From the NCBI GenBank assembly GCA_964369405.1, contig CAYJGB010000001.1:1-64000 (forward strand): a stretch of DNA of 64,000 nucleotides. Direction: 5' to 3'. The notes beneath the pieces were generated by a model. It was given only the letters and a program-made list of their open reading frames with translations, did no database searches and had not been told where the DNA came from. A program made the position numbers and the translations under genes. Source of the stretch: CAYJFG01 sp964369405. GTDB lineage: Bacteria; Bacillota; Clostridia; Oscillospirales; Acutalibacteraceae. Below are positions 1-9,439 of this stretch, in pieces (the stretch's first letter is position 1; every line of letters starts with the position of its first letter).

Positions 1-42
1 TGAGGCGTTGCCTCAAACTCCACAATTTTTTGAAAAAAATTG
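1..42. repeat. two short inverted repeats downstream of secA
   Basis: Bases 1-6 (TGAGGC) and 10-15 (GCCTCA) form a 6-bp hairpin with a GTT loop. Bases 23-31 (CAATTTTTT) and 34-42 (AAAAAATTG) form a second, AT-only inverted repeat. The first could be part of the secA terminator on the minus strand, but any T-run would lie beyond the window edge. An 18-base near-direct repeat (39-56 and 83-100, one mismatch) also sits here. Confidence 0.3.
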
Positions 43-104
43 AGTAAAACTTTTATATTGTCACGTTTAAACTATGCTGATAATTGAGTGAAACTTTTAT
101 CTTA

Positions 105-2984
105 TTATTCTTCAGAGCCACAGCATTTTTTATATTTTTTCCCACTTCCACATGGACAAGGGTCATTTCTGCCTACTCTATCTTTTTCTGTTTTTCTAAC
201 AGTTTTTATTCTGTTATCTGTTCCATCTGAACTTGTAGCCATTGGTTTTGCCACTTGTTCTCTTTTAATAACCACATTAATTGGTTTTTCAGTTGGTACT
301 TGAGGTTTTTCGCTTGGTAACAATACTTTATGCTCAGCTTTTGCTTTTCTCTCTATTTCTTCTCTTCTTTTTGCTATCTCTTCATTTCTTTTTTGTATTG
401 CTACTATCTTCTTTGGAGCTGATAATACCATTTTTACAGTGTTTTCACGTATAGTTAATATCATTTCGTCAAACATATCAAAACCTTCAAATCTGTATTC
501 TACTACAGGGTCTTTTTGACTATATGCACGAAGTCTAATACCTTGCTTTAGTGCTTCCATATTGTCAATATGTTCCATCCAGTGAGTATCAACGTTTTTA
601 AGTAAATATACTCTTTCCATTTCTCTCATAGTTTCTGCTGGTAATATATTTTCGTTTTCATCATATATTGCATATGCTTTGTCTTTGATGATTTTTATAA
701 CATCTTCTTGTGTTATATCATCTAAATCACTTTCAGCATAATGTAGGTCTGTATCCTCTAAAACCCAATCTAAATAGTAATCTCTTAGACTCTCAAAGTT
801 CCATGTGTCTCTCATTGCATCAGATGGGCAGAATTGTTTTACTCTTTCATCAATAGTTTGGTCTAACATTTTCATCACTTGGTCTTTTATGTCATCACCA
901 TTTAATACTTGATTTCTTTGTCCGTAGATGATTTCTCTTTGTCTGTTCATAACATCATCATACTGCAATACATTTTTTCTTATTGCAAAGTTTCTGCTTT
1001 CAACTTTTTGTTGAGAATTTTCTATTATGTTAGATATCATTTTATTTTCTATAGGCATATCGTCTGGTGCGTTTAATCTATCCATAACAGATTTCATTCT
1101 ATCTCCTCCGAATAACCTCATAAGGTCATCTTCTGTTGATAGATAAAATCTACTAGAACCTTTATCACCTTGACGTCCAGAACGTCCTCTAAGCTGGTCA
1201 TCTATACGTCTTGATTCGTGACGTTCTGTACCCATAATACATAAACCACCAGCTTCTCTTACTGCTTGTGCTTCTGATTCTATCTCAGACTTATGCTTGT
1301 TTTTAAGCTCTGAGAATGTTTTTCTAGCGTGGATTATTTCTTCGTCATCTGTGTCAGCAAAGCCAGTTGACTCCTCAATTAATTCCTCGCTAAATTGCAT
1401 TCTACGCATTTCAGCTTTAGCCATATATTCTGCATTACCACCAAGCATAATATCAGTACCACGACCAGCCATATTAGTAGCTATAGTTACAGCATATTTT
1501 TTACCTGCTTGAGCAACTATTTCAGCTTCTTTTCCATGCTGTTTAGCATTTAGTACATTATGTTTAATACCACGTTTTTTAAGCATTTTACTTAATACTT
1601 CTGATTTTTCAATTGATACTGTACCAACAAGTACTGGTTGACCTTTTTTATTACACTCAATTATATCTTCTATAATTGCTTGGAATTTACCCATTTCAGT
1701 TTTAAATATTGAGTCTGGGTGGTCTATTCTTTGTAGTTCTCTGTTTGTTGGAATTTCTATAACGTCTAGTGAGTAAATTTCTCTAAACTCTTCTTCCTCC
1801 GTCATAGCTGTACCTGTCATACCAGATAGCTTGTTATATAATCTAAAGTAGTTTTGGAAAGTAATTGTAGCTAGTGTCTTACTTTCATTCTCTACTTTTA
1901 CACCTTCTTTTGCTTCAATAGCTTGGTGTAATCCATCACTATATCGTCTACCGTTCATCAAACGACCTGTAAACTCATCTACAATTACTACTTCATCGTC
2001 TTTTACAACATAATCAATATCTTTTTTCATTATGCTGTTTGCTTTTATAGCTTGATTAATATGGTGTTGTATTGTTAGATTATCTGGGTCTGTTAAATTT
2101 TCTACATTAAAATAGTTCTCAGCTTTTTTTACACCTTGCTTTGTAAGCGTAGATGATTTTGCTTTTTCATCAACTATATAATCTATATCATTTTCTACAT
2201 ATTGCTCTTCATTATCTTCTTTGTTATCTATCTCTGCAAAGACTTCATGCTTAAGTGTTTTTGCAAATTTATCTGCTCTTTCGTATAAATCAGTTGATTT
2301 ATCACCTTGTCCAGATATTATAAGCGGTGTTCTAGCTTCGTCAATTAAAATTGAGTCAACCTCATCGACGATAGCATATGCATGCTCTCTTTGAACTTTC
2401 TTTTCTTTGTAAACTACCATATTATCACGTAAGTAGTCAAAACCTAGTTCATTGTTTGTTCCATATGTTATATCGGCATTATAAGCTTCTTTTCTATTTT
2501 CTGCTTCTTGGTCATGCACTATTAATCCTACTGATAATCCTAAATATCTATATAGCTTGCCCATCCACTCAGAGTCACGACGTGCAAGATAGTCATTTAC
2601 AGTTACTATATGAACACCATTTCCAGTAAGTCCGTTTAAGTAAGCTGGTAATGTAGCTACTAATGTTTTACCTTCACCAGTTTTCATCTCAGAAATTCTA
2701 CCTTGGTGTAAAACTATACCACCTATAATTTGTACAGGGAAATGACGCATACTTAAAACTCTATCAGAGGCTTCTCTACAAACAGCAAAAGCATCTGGTA
2801 AAATATCGTCAGTAGTTTCGCCGTTAGCTAGTCTTTCTTTTAAAATGTTAGTTTGATTTTTAAGTTCGCTTTCTGTCATGGCTTTATATTTGTCTTCAAG
2901 TGCTAAAACTTTATCTTTAATAGGGTGAATTCGTTTTAATTCTTTTTTACTATAATTACCAAACATTGCTTTAAGCAAATTCAT
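105..2984 (-). CDS. secA: preprotein translocase ATPase SecA
   Basis: SecA is the motor ATPase that drives unfolded preproteins through the SecYEG channel at the membrane. The 959 residues are full length. The Walker A stretch MKTGEGKT is at about 100-107 and the Walker B DEVD at 207-210. The preprotein crosslinking domain and helicase-like second nucleotide-binding domain follow, with the RGTDIMLGG and RGRSGRQGD motifs. The C-terminus is a SEC-C zinc motif (Cys943, Cys945, Cys954, Cys955), used for SecB or ribosome/lipid contact in other bacteria. The start is supported by AAGGAG eight bases upstream of ATG. The gene stands alone and diverges from the RpiR-family gene. Several secreted proteins encoded in this window would be its clients. 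Confidence 0.98.
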   Translation of the reverse strand: MNLLKAMFGNYSKKELKRIHPIKDKVLALEDKYKAMTESELKNQTNILKERLANGETTDDILPDAFAVCREASDRVLSMRHFPVQIIGGIVLHQGRISEMKTGEGKTLVATLPAYLNGLTGNGVHIVTVNDYLARRDSEWMGKLYRYLGLSVGLIVHDQEAENRKEAYNADITYGTNNELGFDYLRDNMVVYKEKKVQREHAYAIVDEVDSILIDEARTPLIISGQGDKSTDLYERADKFAKTLKHEVFAEIDNKEDNEEQYVENDIDYIVDEKAKSSTLTKQGVKKAENYFNVENLTDPDNLTIQHHINQAIKANSIMKKDIDYVVKDDEVVIVDEFTGRLMNGRRYSDGLHQAIEAKEGVKVENESKTLATITFQNYFRLYNKLSGMTGTAMTEEEEFREIYSLDVIEIPTNRELQRIDHPDSIFKTEMGKFQAIIEDIIECNKKGQPVLVGTVSIEKSEVLSKMLKKRGIKHNVLNAKQHGKEAEIVAQAGKKYAVTIATNMAGRGTDIMLGGNAEYMAKAEMRRMQFSEELIEESTGFADTDDEEIIHARKTFSELKNKHKSEIESEAQAVREAGGLCIMGTERHESRRIDDQLRGRSGRQGDKGSSRFYLSTEDDLMRLFGGDRMKSVMDRLNAPDDMPIENKMISNIIENSQQKVESRNFAIRKNVLQYDDVMNRQREIIYGQRNQVLNGDDIKDQVMKMLDQTIDERVKQFCPSDAMRDTWNFESLRDYYLDWVLEDTDLHYAESDLDDITQEDVIKIIKDKAYAIYDENENILPAETMREMERVYLLKNVDTHWMEHIDNMEALKQGIRLRAYSQKDPVVEYRFEGFDMFDEMILTIRENTVKMVLSAPKKIVAIQKRNEEIAKRREEIERKAKAEHKVLLPSEKPQVPTEKPINVVIKREQVAKPMATSSDGTDNRIKTVRKTEKDRVGRNDPCPCGSGKKYKKCCGSEE

Positions 2985-3016
2985 AATAAATACTCCTTTA
3001 TATTTTAATCTTATAT

Positions 3017-3046
3017 ATTATAACACAGATATAATAAAAAATCATT
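3017..3046 (-). promoter_or_regulatory. candidate secA promoter
   Basis: On the minus strand a TATAAT (plus coordinates 3017-3022) is preceded by TG one base upstream, an extended -10 element. The -35 region is poor. It lies about 30 bases before the secA start. The call rests on the -10 alone. Confidence 0.4.
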
Positions 3047-3172
3047 ACTTTTTTGTGAACGAAGCAAATTAAATATTAAACAATTTTCAATAAAAAATTT
3101 AGCTATATTGCTTATTTGTTTATATTGCAAATGACAATAATAGAAATAATTATATTGTATGCTTACTTTTTC

Positions 3173-3201
3173 TTGCATTTTTTATCAATTAGTATTAAAA
3201 T
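3173..3201 (+). promoter_or_regulatory. candidate sigma-A promoter of the RpiR-family gene
   Basis: TTGCAT (3173-3178), a 17-base spacer and TAAAAT (3196-3201) fit a vegetative promoter. The predicted leader is about 35 bases. This is the only plausible promoter before a long run of closely spaced genes. Confidence 0.5.
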
Positions 3202-3244
3202 CAATGTAAGTATGTATTTTTAATTTATAAAGCGAGGGGACACA

Positions 3245-4138
3245 ATGGAAAAACACTTGTTTTTACGTATTGAAGAACAGAAAAATAAAATGTCTAAAGG
3301 ACAAAAGCTAATAGCGAATTATATAGAAGAAAATTATGATAAAACAGCATTTATGACAGCCTCTAAATTAGGTGATACTGTAGGTGTTAGTGAATCTACA
3401 GTAGTTAGATTTGCTAATGAAATTGGTTATGATGGATATCCAAAACTTCAAAAAGCTATGCAAGAGATGATAAGAGATAAGCTTACCTCAGTGCAAAGAA
3501 TAGAAGTTACTGCTAATAGAGTTAATAAAGATAAAGTGCTAGATACTGTTTTAAATCAAGATATTGATAAAATTAAGATGACTTTAGATGAAACATCAAG
3601 AGAAGACTTTGAAAAAGCAGTAGATGCAATAGTCAATGCTAAAAACATATATATATTTGCTGTTAGAAGTAGTGCAGCACTTGCAAACTTTTTAGGATAC
3701 TATTTAGACCAAATGTTTGGTAATGTCCACGTAGTAAGCACAACTAGTAAAATTGAAATTTATGAAAAACTTATTCATATAAATAAAGAAGATGTAATTA
3801 TAGGAATTAGTTTTCCTAGATACTCAAAGACAGCTGTAGAGGCTATGAAATTTGCATCAGATAGACATGCAAGTGTTATAGCACTTACTGATAGTATGGT
3901 GTCACCACTTATAACACCAGCAGATTATGTACTACTTGCTAGAAGTGATATGGCATCAGTAGTAGACTCTCTAGTTGCACCACTTAGCATGATAAATGCA
4001 ATTTTAGTATCTGCAGTATTGCATAAAAAAGATAGTGTGACAGAGACATTCAAACAGCTTGAAGAAGTATGGGATACTTATGATGTTTATGCAAAGACAG
4101 CAGATACTGAATATGTAAATCCAGTTGAAAATCAGTAA
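3245..4138 (+). CDS. MurR/RpiR-family transcriptional regulator with SIS domain
   Basis: This is a 297-residue regulator. An N-terminal HTH_6 domain lies at about 1-77; its recognition helix contains VSESTVVRFANEIGYDGYP. A C-terminal sugar-isomerase (SIS) domain at about 115-250 binds phosphosugars in this family. RpiR proteins usually repress or activate sugar-phosphate catabolic genes in response to the SIS ligand. No sugar operon adjoins it, so the regulon and ligand are unknown. GAGGGGAC precedes the ATG. The next gene begins 24 bases after the stop and may be co-transcribed. Confidence 0.9.
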   Translation: MEKHLFLRIEEQKNKMSKGQKLIANYIEENYDKTAFMTASKLGDTVGVSESTVVRFANEIGYDGYPKLQKAMQEMIRDKLTSVQRIEVTANRVNKDKVLDTVLNQDIDKIKMTLDETSREDFEKAVDAIVNAKNIYIFAVRSSAALANFLGYYLDQMFGNVHVVSTTSKIEIYEKLIHINKEDVIIGISFPRYSKTAVEAMKFASDRHASVIALTDSMVSPLITPADYVLLARSDMASVVDSLVAPLSMINAILVSAVLHKKDSVTETFKQLEEVWDTYDVYAKTADTEYVNPVENQ

Positions 4139-4162
4139 GCAAATAAAGAGGAGCAAAAACAG

Positions 4163-5401
4163 ATGACAAAAAATAAAGTAATAGTTATAGGTGCAGGGCC
4201 TGCCGGAATGATGGCAGCTATTACAGCAGTACAAAACGGAGCCGAAGTTATTATTATAGAGAAAAACAAAAGAGTAGGCAGAAAATTAATGATAACAGGG
4301 AAAGGCAGATGTAATGTAACAAATAATTGTGATGTAAAAGATTTTATTTCAAATGTGCCAACAAATGGTAGGTTTTTATATAGTGCAATAAATAGTTTTA
4401 CACCACAAGATGCAATAGATTTTTTTGAAAGCAGTGGACTTTCTTTAAAAACTGAAAGAGGAAACAGAGTTTTCCCAGTTTCTGATAAAGCAGTAGATGT
4501 AGTGGACGCATTTAATAAGATGTTGACAGATAAAAAATGCAAAGTTATATATAAAGCAGTTAAGAATATTAAAACAGAAAACAGTAAGATAATATCAGTA
4601 AAAACAGTAGACGAAAAAGAATATTTTGCAGATAGTTTTATAATTGCAACGGGTGGAAAATCATACCCTCTTACAGGCTGTACTGGAGATGGTTATAAAT
4701 TTGCACAAAAATTAGGGCATACTATAATAACCCCTAAACCATCGCTTGTACCTATTGAGTGCAAAGAACATTTTTGTAAAGAGTTACAAGGTTTGTCGCT
4801 TAAAAACATTAAAATCAGAATAAACGATACTCATACAAATAAAGATATTTACACAGATTTTGGCGAGTTGATGTTTACTCATTTTGGAGTTACAGGTCCA
4901 GTTATATTAAGTGGTTCTGCTCATATTAAAAATTTAGAAAGTTATAGATATAATATTTATATAGATTTAAAACCAGCATTAGATATAAAGCAGTTAGAAA
5001 AAAGAATTCAAAAAGATTTTGATAAAAACTTAAATAAAGATTTTTCGAATTCGTTAGGGTTACTATTTCCAAAATCGCTAATACCTGTTATAATTAAACT
5101 TTGCAGTATAGAAGAAAATACTAAATGTAATCAAATTACTAAAGAGCAACGTTTGGAGTTTGCAACTTTAATTAAAAATTTAAAGCTTACTATAAAAGAC
5201 TTTAGACCGATTGATGAAGCAATAATAACTTCTGGTGGAGTTAGTGTTTTAGAGATTAATCCTAAAACTATGGGTTCTAAGCTGATAGATAATTTATTTT
5301 TCGCTGGAGAAATAATTGATGTAGATGCATATACTGGTGGGTTTAATTTACAAATAGCATATTCAACAGGCTATGTATCTGGTATGTATAGTGCATATTA
5401 A
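4163..5401 (+). CDS. BaiN/HI0933-family FAD-dependent oxidoreductase
   Basis: This 412-residue flavoprotein has an N-terminal dinucleotide-binding fold, GAGPAGMMAA near residues 11-20. The family motif GRKLMITGKGRCNVTN lies at about 44-59, and the C-terminal FAD motif (FFAGEIIDVDAYTGGFNLQ) is near residue 390. It belongs to the family of YhiN/HI0933 and the bile-acid enzyme BaiN. Most members are of unknown physiological function, so bile-acid activity should not be inferred from the family alone. It sits between an RpiR regulator and cmk, and the BaiN-like-cmk-plsC order is common in Clostridia. The RBS GAGGAG is within the intergenic gap. Confidence 0.88.
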   Translation: MTKNKVIVIGAGPAGMMAAITAVQNGAEVIIIEKNKRVGRKLMITGKGRCNVTNNCDVKDFISNVPTNGRFLYSAINSFTPQDAIDFFESSGLSLKTERGNRVFPVSDKAVDVVDAFNKMLTDKKCKVIYKAVKNIKTENSKIISVKTVDEKEYFADSFIIATGGKSYPLTGCTGDGYKFAQKLGHTIITPKPSLVPIECKEHFCKELQGLSLKNIKIRINDTHTNKDIYTDFGELMFTHFGVTGPVILSGSAHIKNLESYRYNIYIDLKPALDIKQLEKRIQKDFDKNLNKDFSNSLGLLFPKSLIPVIIKLCSIEENTKCNQITKEQRLEFATLIKNLKLTIKDFRPIDEAIITSGGVSVLEINPKTMGSKLIDNLFFAGEIIDVDAYTGGFNLQIAYSTGYVSGMYSAY

Positions 5402-5422
5402 TAAAATATAAGGGTGATTATT

Positions 5423-6085
5423 ATGGTATCAATAGCAATAGATGGACCTGCTGGAGCAGGAAAAAGCACAATTGCAAAAATAGCAGCAAAAAAATTAGGA
5501 TATATTTATGTAGATACTGGTGCATTATATAGAGCAATTGCACTTAACTCTATAGAAAATAATATTGATATATCAAGTGAAGATAACGTTTCAGAGTTGC
5601 TATGTAAGACAAAAGTTGAGTTAGCATTTAAAGACGGTGTGCAAGTTGTTTTACTTAATGGTATAGATGTTTCTAGTAAAATTAGAACAGAACAAATATC
5701 TATGCAAGCCTCAGCTATATCAGCATTACCAGTTGTTAGAGAGTTTTTACTTGATTTACAACGAAATATTGCAAAAGAAAACAATATTCTAATGGACGGA
5801 AGAGATATAGGTACAGTAGTTCTACCAAATGCAGATATTAAAATATTTTTAACAGCTAGTGCGCAGTGTAGAGCAAAAAGAAGATATGACGACTTAGTAA
5901 GTCAAGGAACAAAAGTAGAATATGATGATATTTTAAAAGATATAATTACTAGAGATTATAACGATAGCAATAGAAAAATAGCACCATTAAAACCAGCTGA
6001 AGATGGTGTTATTGTAGATACATCAGATGAAGACTTGCAAACATCAGTAGAAAGACTATTAGATATTATAGAGAAAAATCTATAA
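5423..6085 (+). CDS. cmk: cytidylate kinase
   Basis: It phosphorylates CMP and dCMP to the diphosphates in pyrimidine salvage. The protein is 220 residues, the usual size. The P-loop GPAGAGKST lies at about residues 8-16, followed by YVDTGALYRAIA, and MDGRDIGTVV sits in the CMP-binding region. A GTG three codons upstream (5414) is in frame, but it lies inside the Shine-Dalgarno sequence AGGGTGA (5411-5417). The ATG at 5423 is therefore chosen. It is sixteen bases from plsC at the 3' end, and the pair is probably one transcript with the upstream flavoprotein. Confidence 0.95.
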   Translation: MVSIAIDGPAGAGKSTIAKIAAKKLGYIYVDTGALYRAIALNSIENNIDISSEDNVSELLCKTKVELAFKDGVQVVLLNGIDVSSKIRTEQISMQASAISALPVVREFLLDLQRNIAKENNILMDGRDIGTVVLPNADIKIFLTASAQCRAKRRYDDLVSQGTKVEYDDILKDIITRDYNDSNRKIAPLKPAEDGVIVDTSDEDLQTSVERLLDIIEKNL

Positions 6086-6101
6086 TATGGGGGCAAATAC
6101 A

Positions 6102-6722
6102 ATGGCACAAGACAAAGAAAAAAAATATTTTTTATATAGGTTTGCAAGAGCAGTAATGACACCAGTGTACAGTGTTATATATAGACCTCAGTTCACAAAC
6201 ACTAAGAGTTTGCCAGAAGGTGGCTGTATATTGTGTTGTAATCATATATCATATGCAGACCCGATAATTGCTGCAATGGGACAAAAAAGACAAATTAGAT
6301 ATATGGCAAAAATAGAATTGTTTAGAAATAAAATACTAGGACCGATTGTTAGAGGACTAGGGGCTTTCCCTGTTGACAGGGGACATGCAAATGAAACAGG
6401 AATAAACAGAGCAGAAGAAGTTTTAAGTAACGGCGAAGTCTTAGGAATATTCCCAGAGGGAACACGCTCTAAAAATGGAGAACTTTTAAGAATACGCTCA
6501 GGAGCAGTAATGCTTGCAGCAGCACATCAAGTGCCTATTTTACCAGTTTGCATAACACCAAGAGGTGGTATGATGAAAAACTTTAATAAGATAAAAGTTA
6601 CTTACGGAAGGCTTTTAACACCAGAAGAAATGCAACTTACTGGAGAAAAACCAAACCTTAGATATGCAAGTAAGCTACTTACAAAAACTATTACAGAAAT
6701 CAGAGAAAAAGATAAATTTTAA
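6102..6722 (+). CDS. plsC: 1-acyl-sn-glycerol-3-phosphate acyltransferase
   Basis: It acylates lysophosphatidic acid to phosphatidic acid at the inner membrane face in phospholipid synthesis. The catalytic HX4D motif is NHISYAD, and the substrate motif is FPEGTRS. The 206-residue length is typical. An in-frame ATG at 6087 overlaps the likely RBS (ATGGGGGC, 6087-6094), so the ATG at 6102, eight bases further on, is preferred. The gene follows cmk. In many Clostridia ispH/lytB comes next, but here the place is taken by a MORN-repeat gene. Confidence 0.92.
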   Translation: MAQDKEKKYFLYRFARAVMTPVYSVIYRPQFTNTKSLPEGGCILCCNHISYADPIIAAMGQKRQIRYMAKIELFRNKILGPIVRGLGAFPVDRGHANETGINRAEEVLSNGEVLGIFPEGTRSKNGELLRIRSGAVMLAAAHQVPILPVCITPRGGMMKNFNKIKVTYGRLLTPEEMQLTGEKPNLRYASKLLTKTITEIREKDKF

Positions 6723-6737
6723 AAGGAAATAAATTAT

Positions 6738-9416
6738 ATGTCATTATCAACAACAAAAGAATTAAGTAGTAATGTTATATATTATACAGTGTATTTACTT
6801 TCAAACGACGTAATAACAAAAGGATACGACGTTTTATTTACTGTACGTAAAAACTATTTTGAGAATAAAAAGAAGAAAAAAGATAGAGTTTTTTTAAATA
6901 TAAATGGTGAATCTGTTAAGTTTAATTATCTGATTGATAATAATAAACCATTAAAATGGACTAAAGAAAATGAAAAGGTTTTAACTCAAAAAGTGTCTGT
7001 AAATGGCAGTAATAATTACATAATCGAAACATTAGACTTTTCTGGTGCTTTAGTTAAAAATGAGTACTTTAACAATAGTCATATTTACGAAAAATCAGAA
7101 TATTTTGATGGTTTTTCGAAGTCGCCTTACAAAACTATAATTCCGCTTATTACAGATAAAGTAGCGACTATAGCACTATATATAGAAGAGTCAAAAAAAC
7201 CTATTACTCTAAAAAGTGTAGTAATGCCTTTGGATAATAACATATTAAATGATTTAGTGCTAGAAGTATCGCCAGAGGTTGGAGCAAATACATCTGAAGG
7301 GTTTTCATATTTTTGTAGTGAAGAAAAAGAAAAAAAATGGAATAAATTATTATCAAACTATAGAGATGAAGTTAAAATTAACGTAACACAAGAAGAAAAA
7401 CCACAAATTAAAAAAGAAAGATTTGTTTTTAATGCTGACAATTTAACACTTGATGCTTCAGAAATTGAATTTGATATTAAAAAAAGTGCATTACCAATGA
7501 GCAAATATAAAAAGAATAAAGTGGAAATGCAATCACAAGATACTAAAGAGATAGAAATACAAGAAGAAACAAATATAGAAATTGAAGAATTAAACGAAGA
7601 TTTTGAAATTGTCGAGAAAATAGAAAATAGATTTGTAAAAGAATTAGAAGATATAAAAGAGTTAGAAGAATTAGAAGACATCAAAGAGGAAAAATTTGAA
7701 GAAACAGAAGAAAAAATACCAGACAAAGAGATAAAAGAAAATAGCAGAGAGAAAAACCTCTACTATGGTAAACTGGATAGTAAAAATAACAGAATAGGTT
7801 ATGGTAGAACTACAACATCAAGTGGAAAAACTCTATATGATGGAGAATATTTAAACGATAAACAAAATGGCTTTGGAGTATCGTATTATAAAACAGGTAG
7901 ACTAAATTACATTGGCAACTGGCTTGATGATAAAAAAGATGGTTTTGGTATATCAGTGCGACCTACAGACGGTTGTGTACAAGTTGGAGCATTTAAAAAT
8001 GATAAACTAGAAGATGTTACTGTAAAGTTTGATAAATCTGGAAAGCTTATGTATATAGAAAACTACAAAAAAGATGATTTAGATGGTAGTCATATTTCGA
8101 TTGAAGACGACGGAAATATGATAGTAACAAAATGGGAAGATGGAAAAATACAGAAGAATGCAACAATACTAAGTAACAAAGGCGACCTAATATATAGTGG
8201 TGGAGTAAAGAACAATAAAAAAGATGGAAGAGGAATGTTATTTACTCAAGAAGTAAAACTTCTATATAAAGGCGAATTTAAAAATGATGAATATAATGGT
8301 AAAGGTATATTATACTTAGAAAATGGTGCAACTATCGAGGGCGAATTTAAGAATAATAAGGCAAATGGAAAAGCCATACAAAGAGATGAAAATTATAACG
8401 TAGTATATGATGGTTATTTCAAAGACAATAAATATGATGGCAATGGTAAGCTGTTTTTTGAGAATGGGACGTATAAAGTAGGGGAGTTTAGACAAGGTCA
8501 GCCAATAGGCGACTTTATTTTATATTCAAAAGAGGATAAAAAATTATATAAAGGTCAGCTAACACAAGACGTTTTTGACGGTAAAGGTACAATATATAAC
8601 GACGAACTAATAACATATAGTGGAGCATTTTCAAATGGAGAAAAATTCGGATTAGGAAGAGAGTTTGAAAAAGGTGTCTGTGTATTTATGGGAGAGTTTG
8701 AAGACGGTATAAAAAACGGATTTGGAACTACTTATATAAATAATCAGCCAGAATATATCGGATACTTTAAAGATGATAAAAAGTGTGGATATGGTATTTT
8801 ATATGGAGAAAATCAAACATTATTTGTCGGAGAGTTTAAAGATGATGTTATGAATGGCAGAATTAACATCGGAAGAGATAAAAAAGTATATGAACAATGT
8901 ATTTATGAAAACGGCGAGTGTGTATATTCAAAAAAATACTCTGAGGACGCAACTTTAATATATGACGGAAATATTAAAAATAATATTAAAGAGGGTATGG
9001 GCTGTACATTTAATGAGTTTTCAGATAAAGAATTTGAAGGAATTTTTAAAGATGATAAACCACACAAAAGTATGAAAGTGATATCAAAACAACTTTCAGA
9101 TATTCTAACAACTGATAAGCTAAATTCAACGCAGTATAAAGAATATATAAAAGCACCATTAGTAGCAGTAGAAATTCCTATGAAAAACGGTATATATTCA
9201 GGGCAATTAAACGCTGAAAATAAACCTTGTGGTAAGGGTGTAATGCTATGTTGTGACCATAAATATATGGGGAATTTTAAAAATGGAAAACCATCAGGTG
9301 AAGCTACTATTATTTTTGATGATGGTGAAGAAAAGAATGTATATGTAGAAGAAAGCAAAACAGAAGATAGTATCCAAATTAAATTTACAAATATAATATA
9401 TCACATTAAGAATTAA
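6738..9416 (+). CDS. large MORN-repeat protein of unknown function
   Basis: I do not recognise a named family for this 892-residue protein. Residues 1-220 are a lysine-rich N-terminal domain without signal peptide or membrane helix. Residues about 230-338 are a strongly acidic Glu/Lys/Ile stretch likely to be coiled coil or extended. From about 341 to 865 run roughly twenty MORN-type repeats, typically YxGxFKDxKxxGxGxLYxxNG (examples near 8270-8350, 8410-8470 and 8690-8790). MORN arrays are elongated beta-sheet scaffolds that in other systems bind lipids or proteins. The protein is probably cytoplasmic. It lies 15 bases after plsC and 23 before an MscS channel, so it is likely in the same operon. 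A link to membrane or envelope function is inference from that context only. Confidence 0.8.
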   Translation: MSLSTTKELSSNVIYYTVYLLSNDVITKGYDVLFTVRKNYFENKKKKKDRVFLNINGESVKFNYLIDNNKPLKWTKENEKVLTQKVSVNGSNNYIIETLDFSGALVKNEYFNNSHIYEKSEYFDGFSKSPYKTIIPLITDKVATIALYIEESKKPITLKSVVMPLDNNILNDLVLEVSPEVGANTSEGFSYFCSEEKEKKWNKLLSNYRDEVKINVTQEEKPQIKKERFVFNADNLTLDASEIEFDIKKSALPMSKYKKNKVEMQSQDTKEIEIQEETNIEIEELNEDFEIVEKIENRFVKELEDIKELEELEDIKEEKFEETEEKIPDKEIKENSREKNLYYGKLDSKNNRIGYGRTTTSSGKTLYDGEYLNDKQNGFGVSYYKTGRLNYIGNWLDDKKDGFGISVRPTDGCVQVGAFKNDKLEDVTVKFDKSGKLMYIENYKKDDLDGSHISIEDDGNMIVTKWEDGKIQKNATILSNKGDLIYSGGVKNNKKDGRGMLFTQEVKLLYKGEFKNDEYNGKGILYLENGATIEGEFKNNKANGKAIQRDENYNVVYDGYFKDNKYDGNGKLFFENGTYKVGEFRQGQPIGDFILYSKEDKKLYKGQLTQDVFDGKGTIYNDELITYSGAFSNGEKFGLGREFEKGVCVFMGEFEDGIKNGFGTTYINNQPEYIGYFKDDKKCGYGILYGENQTLFVGEFKDDVMNGRINIGRDKKVYEQCIYENGECVYSKKYSEDATLIYDGNIKNNIKEGMGCTFNEFSDKEFEGIFKDDKPHKSMKVISKQLSDILTTDKLNSTQYKEYIKAPLVAVEIPMKNGIYSGQLNAENKPCGKGVMLCCDHKYMGNFKNGKPSGEATIIFDDGEEKNVYVEESKTEDSIQIKFTNIIYHIKN

Positions 9417-9439
9417 AGTATTAGAAAGAGAGTGATTAT

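Noticed and set aside
4163..5401. Bile-acid-modifying function for the BaiN-like protein
   Set aside because: No other bai genes nearby, and the family is broad and mostly uncharacterised.
8903..9358. 151-codon frame antisense to the MORN gene
   Set aside because: Ser/Phe-rich shadow of MORN codons without start context.
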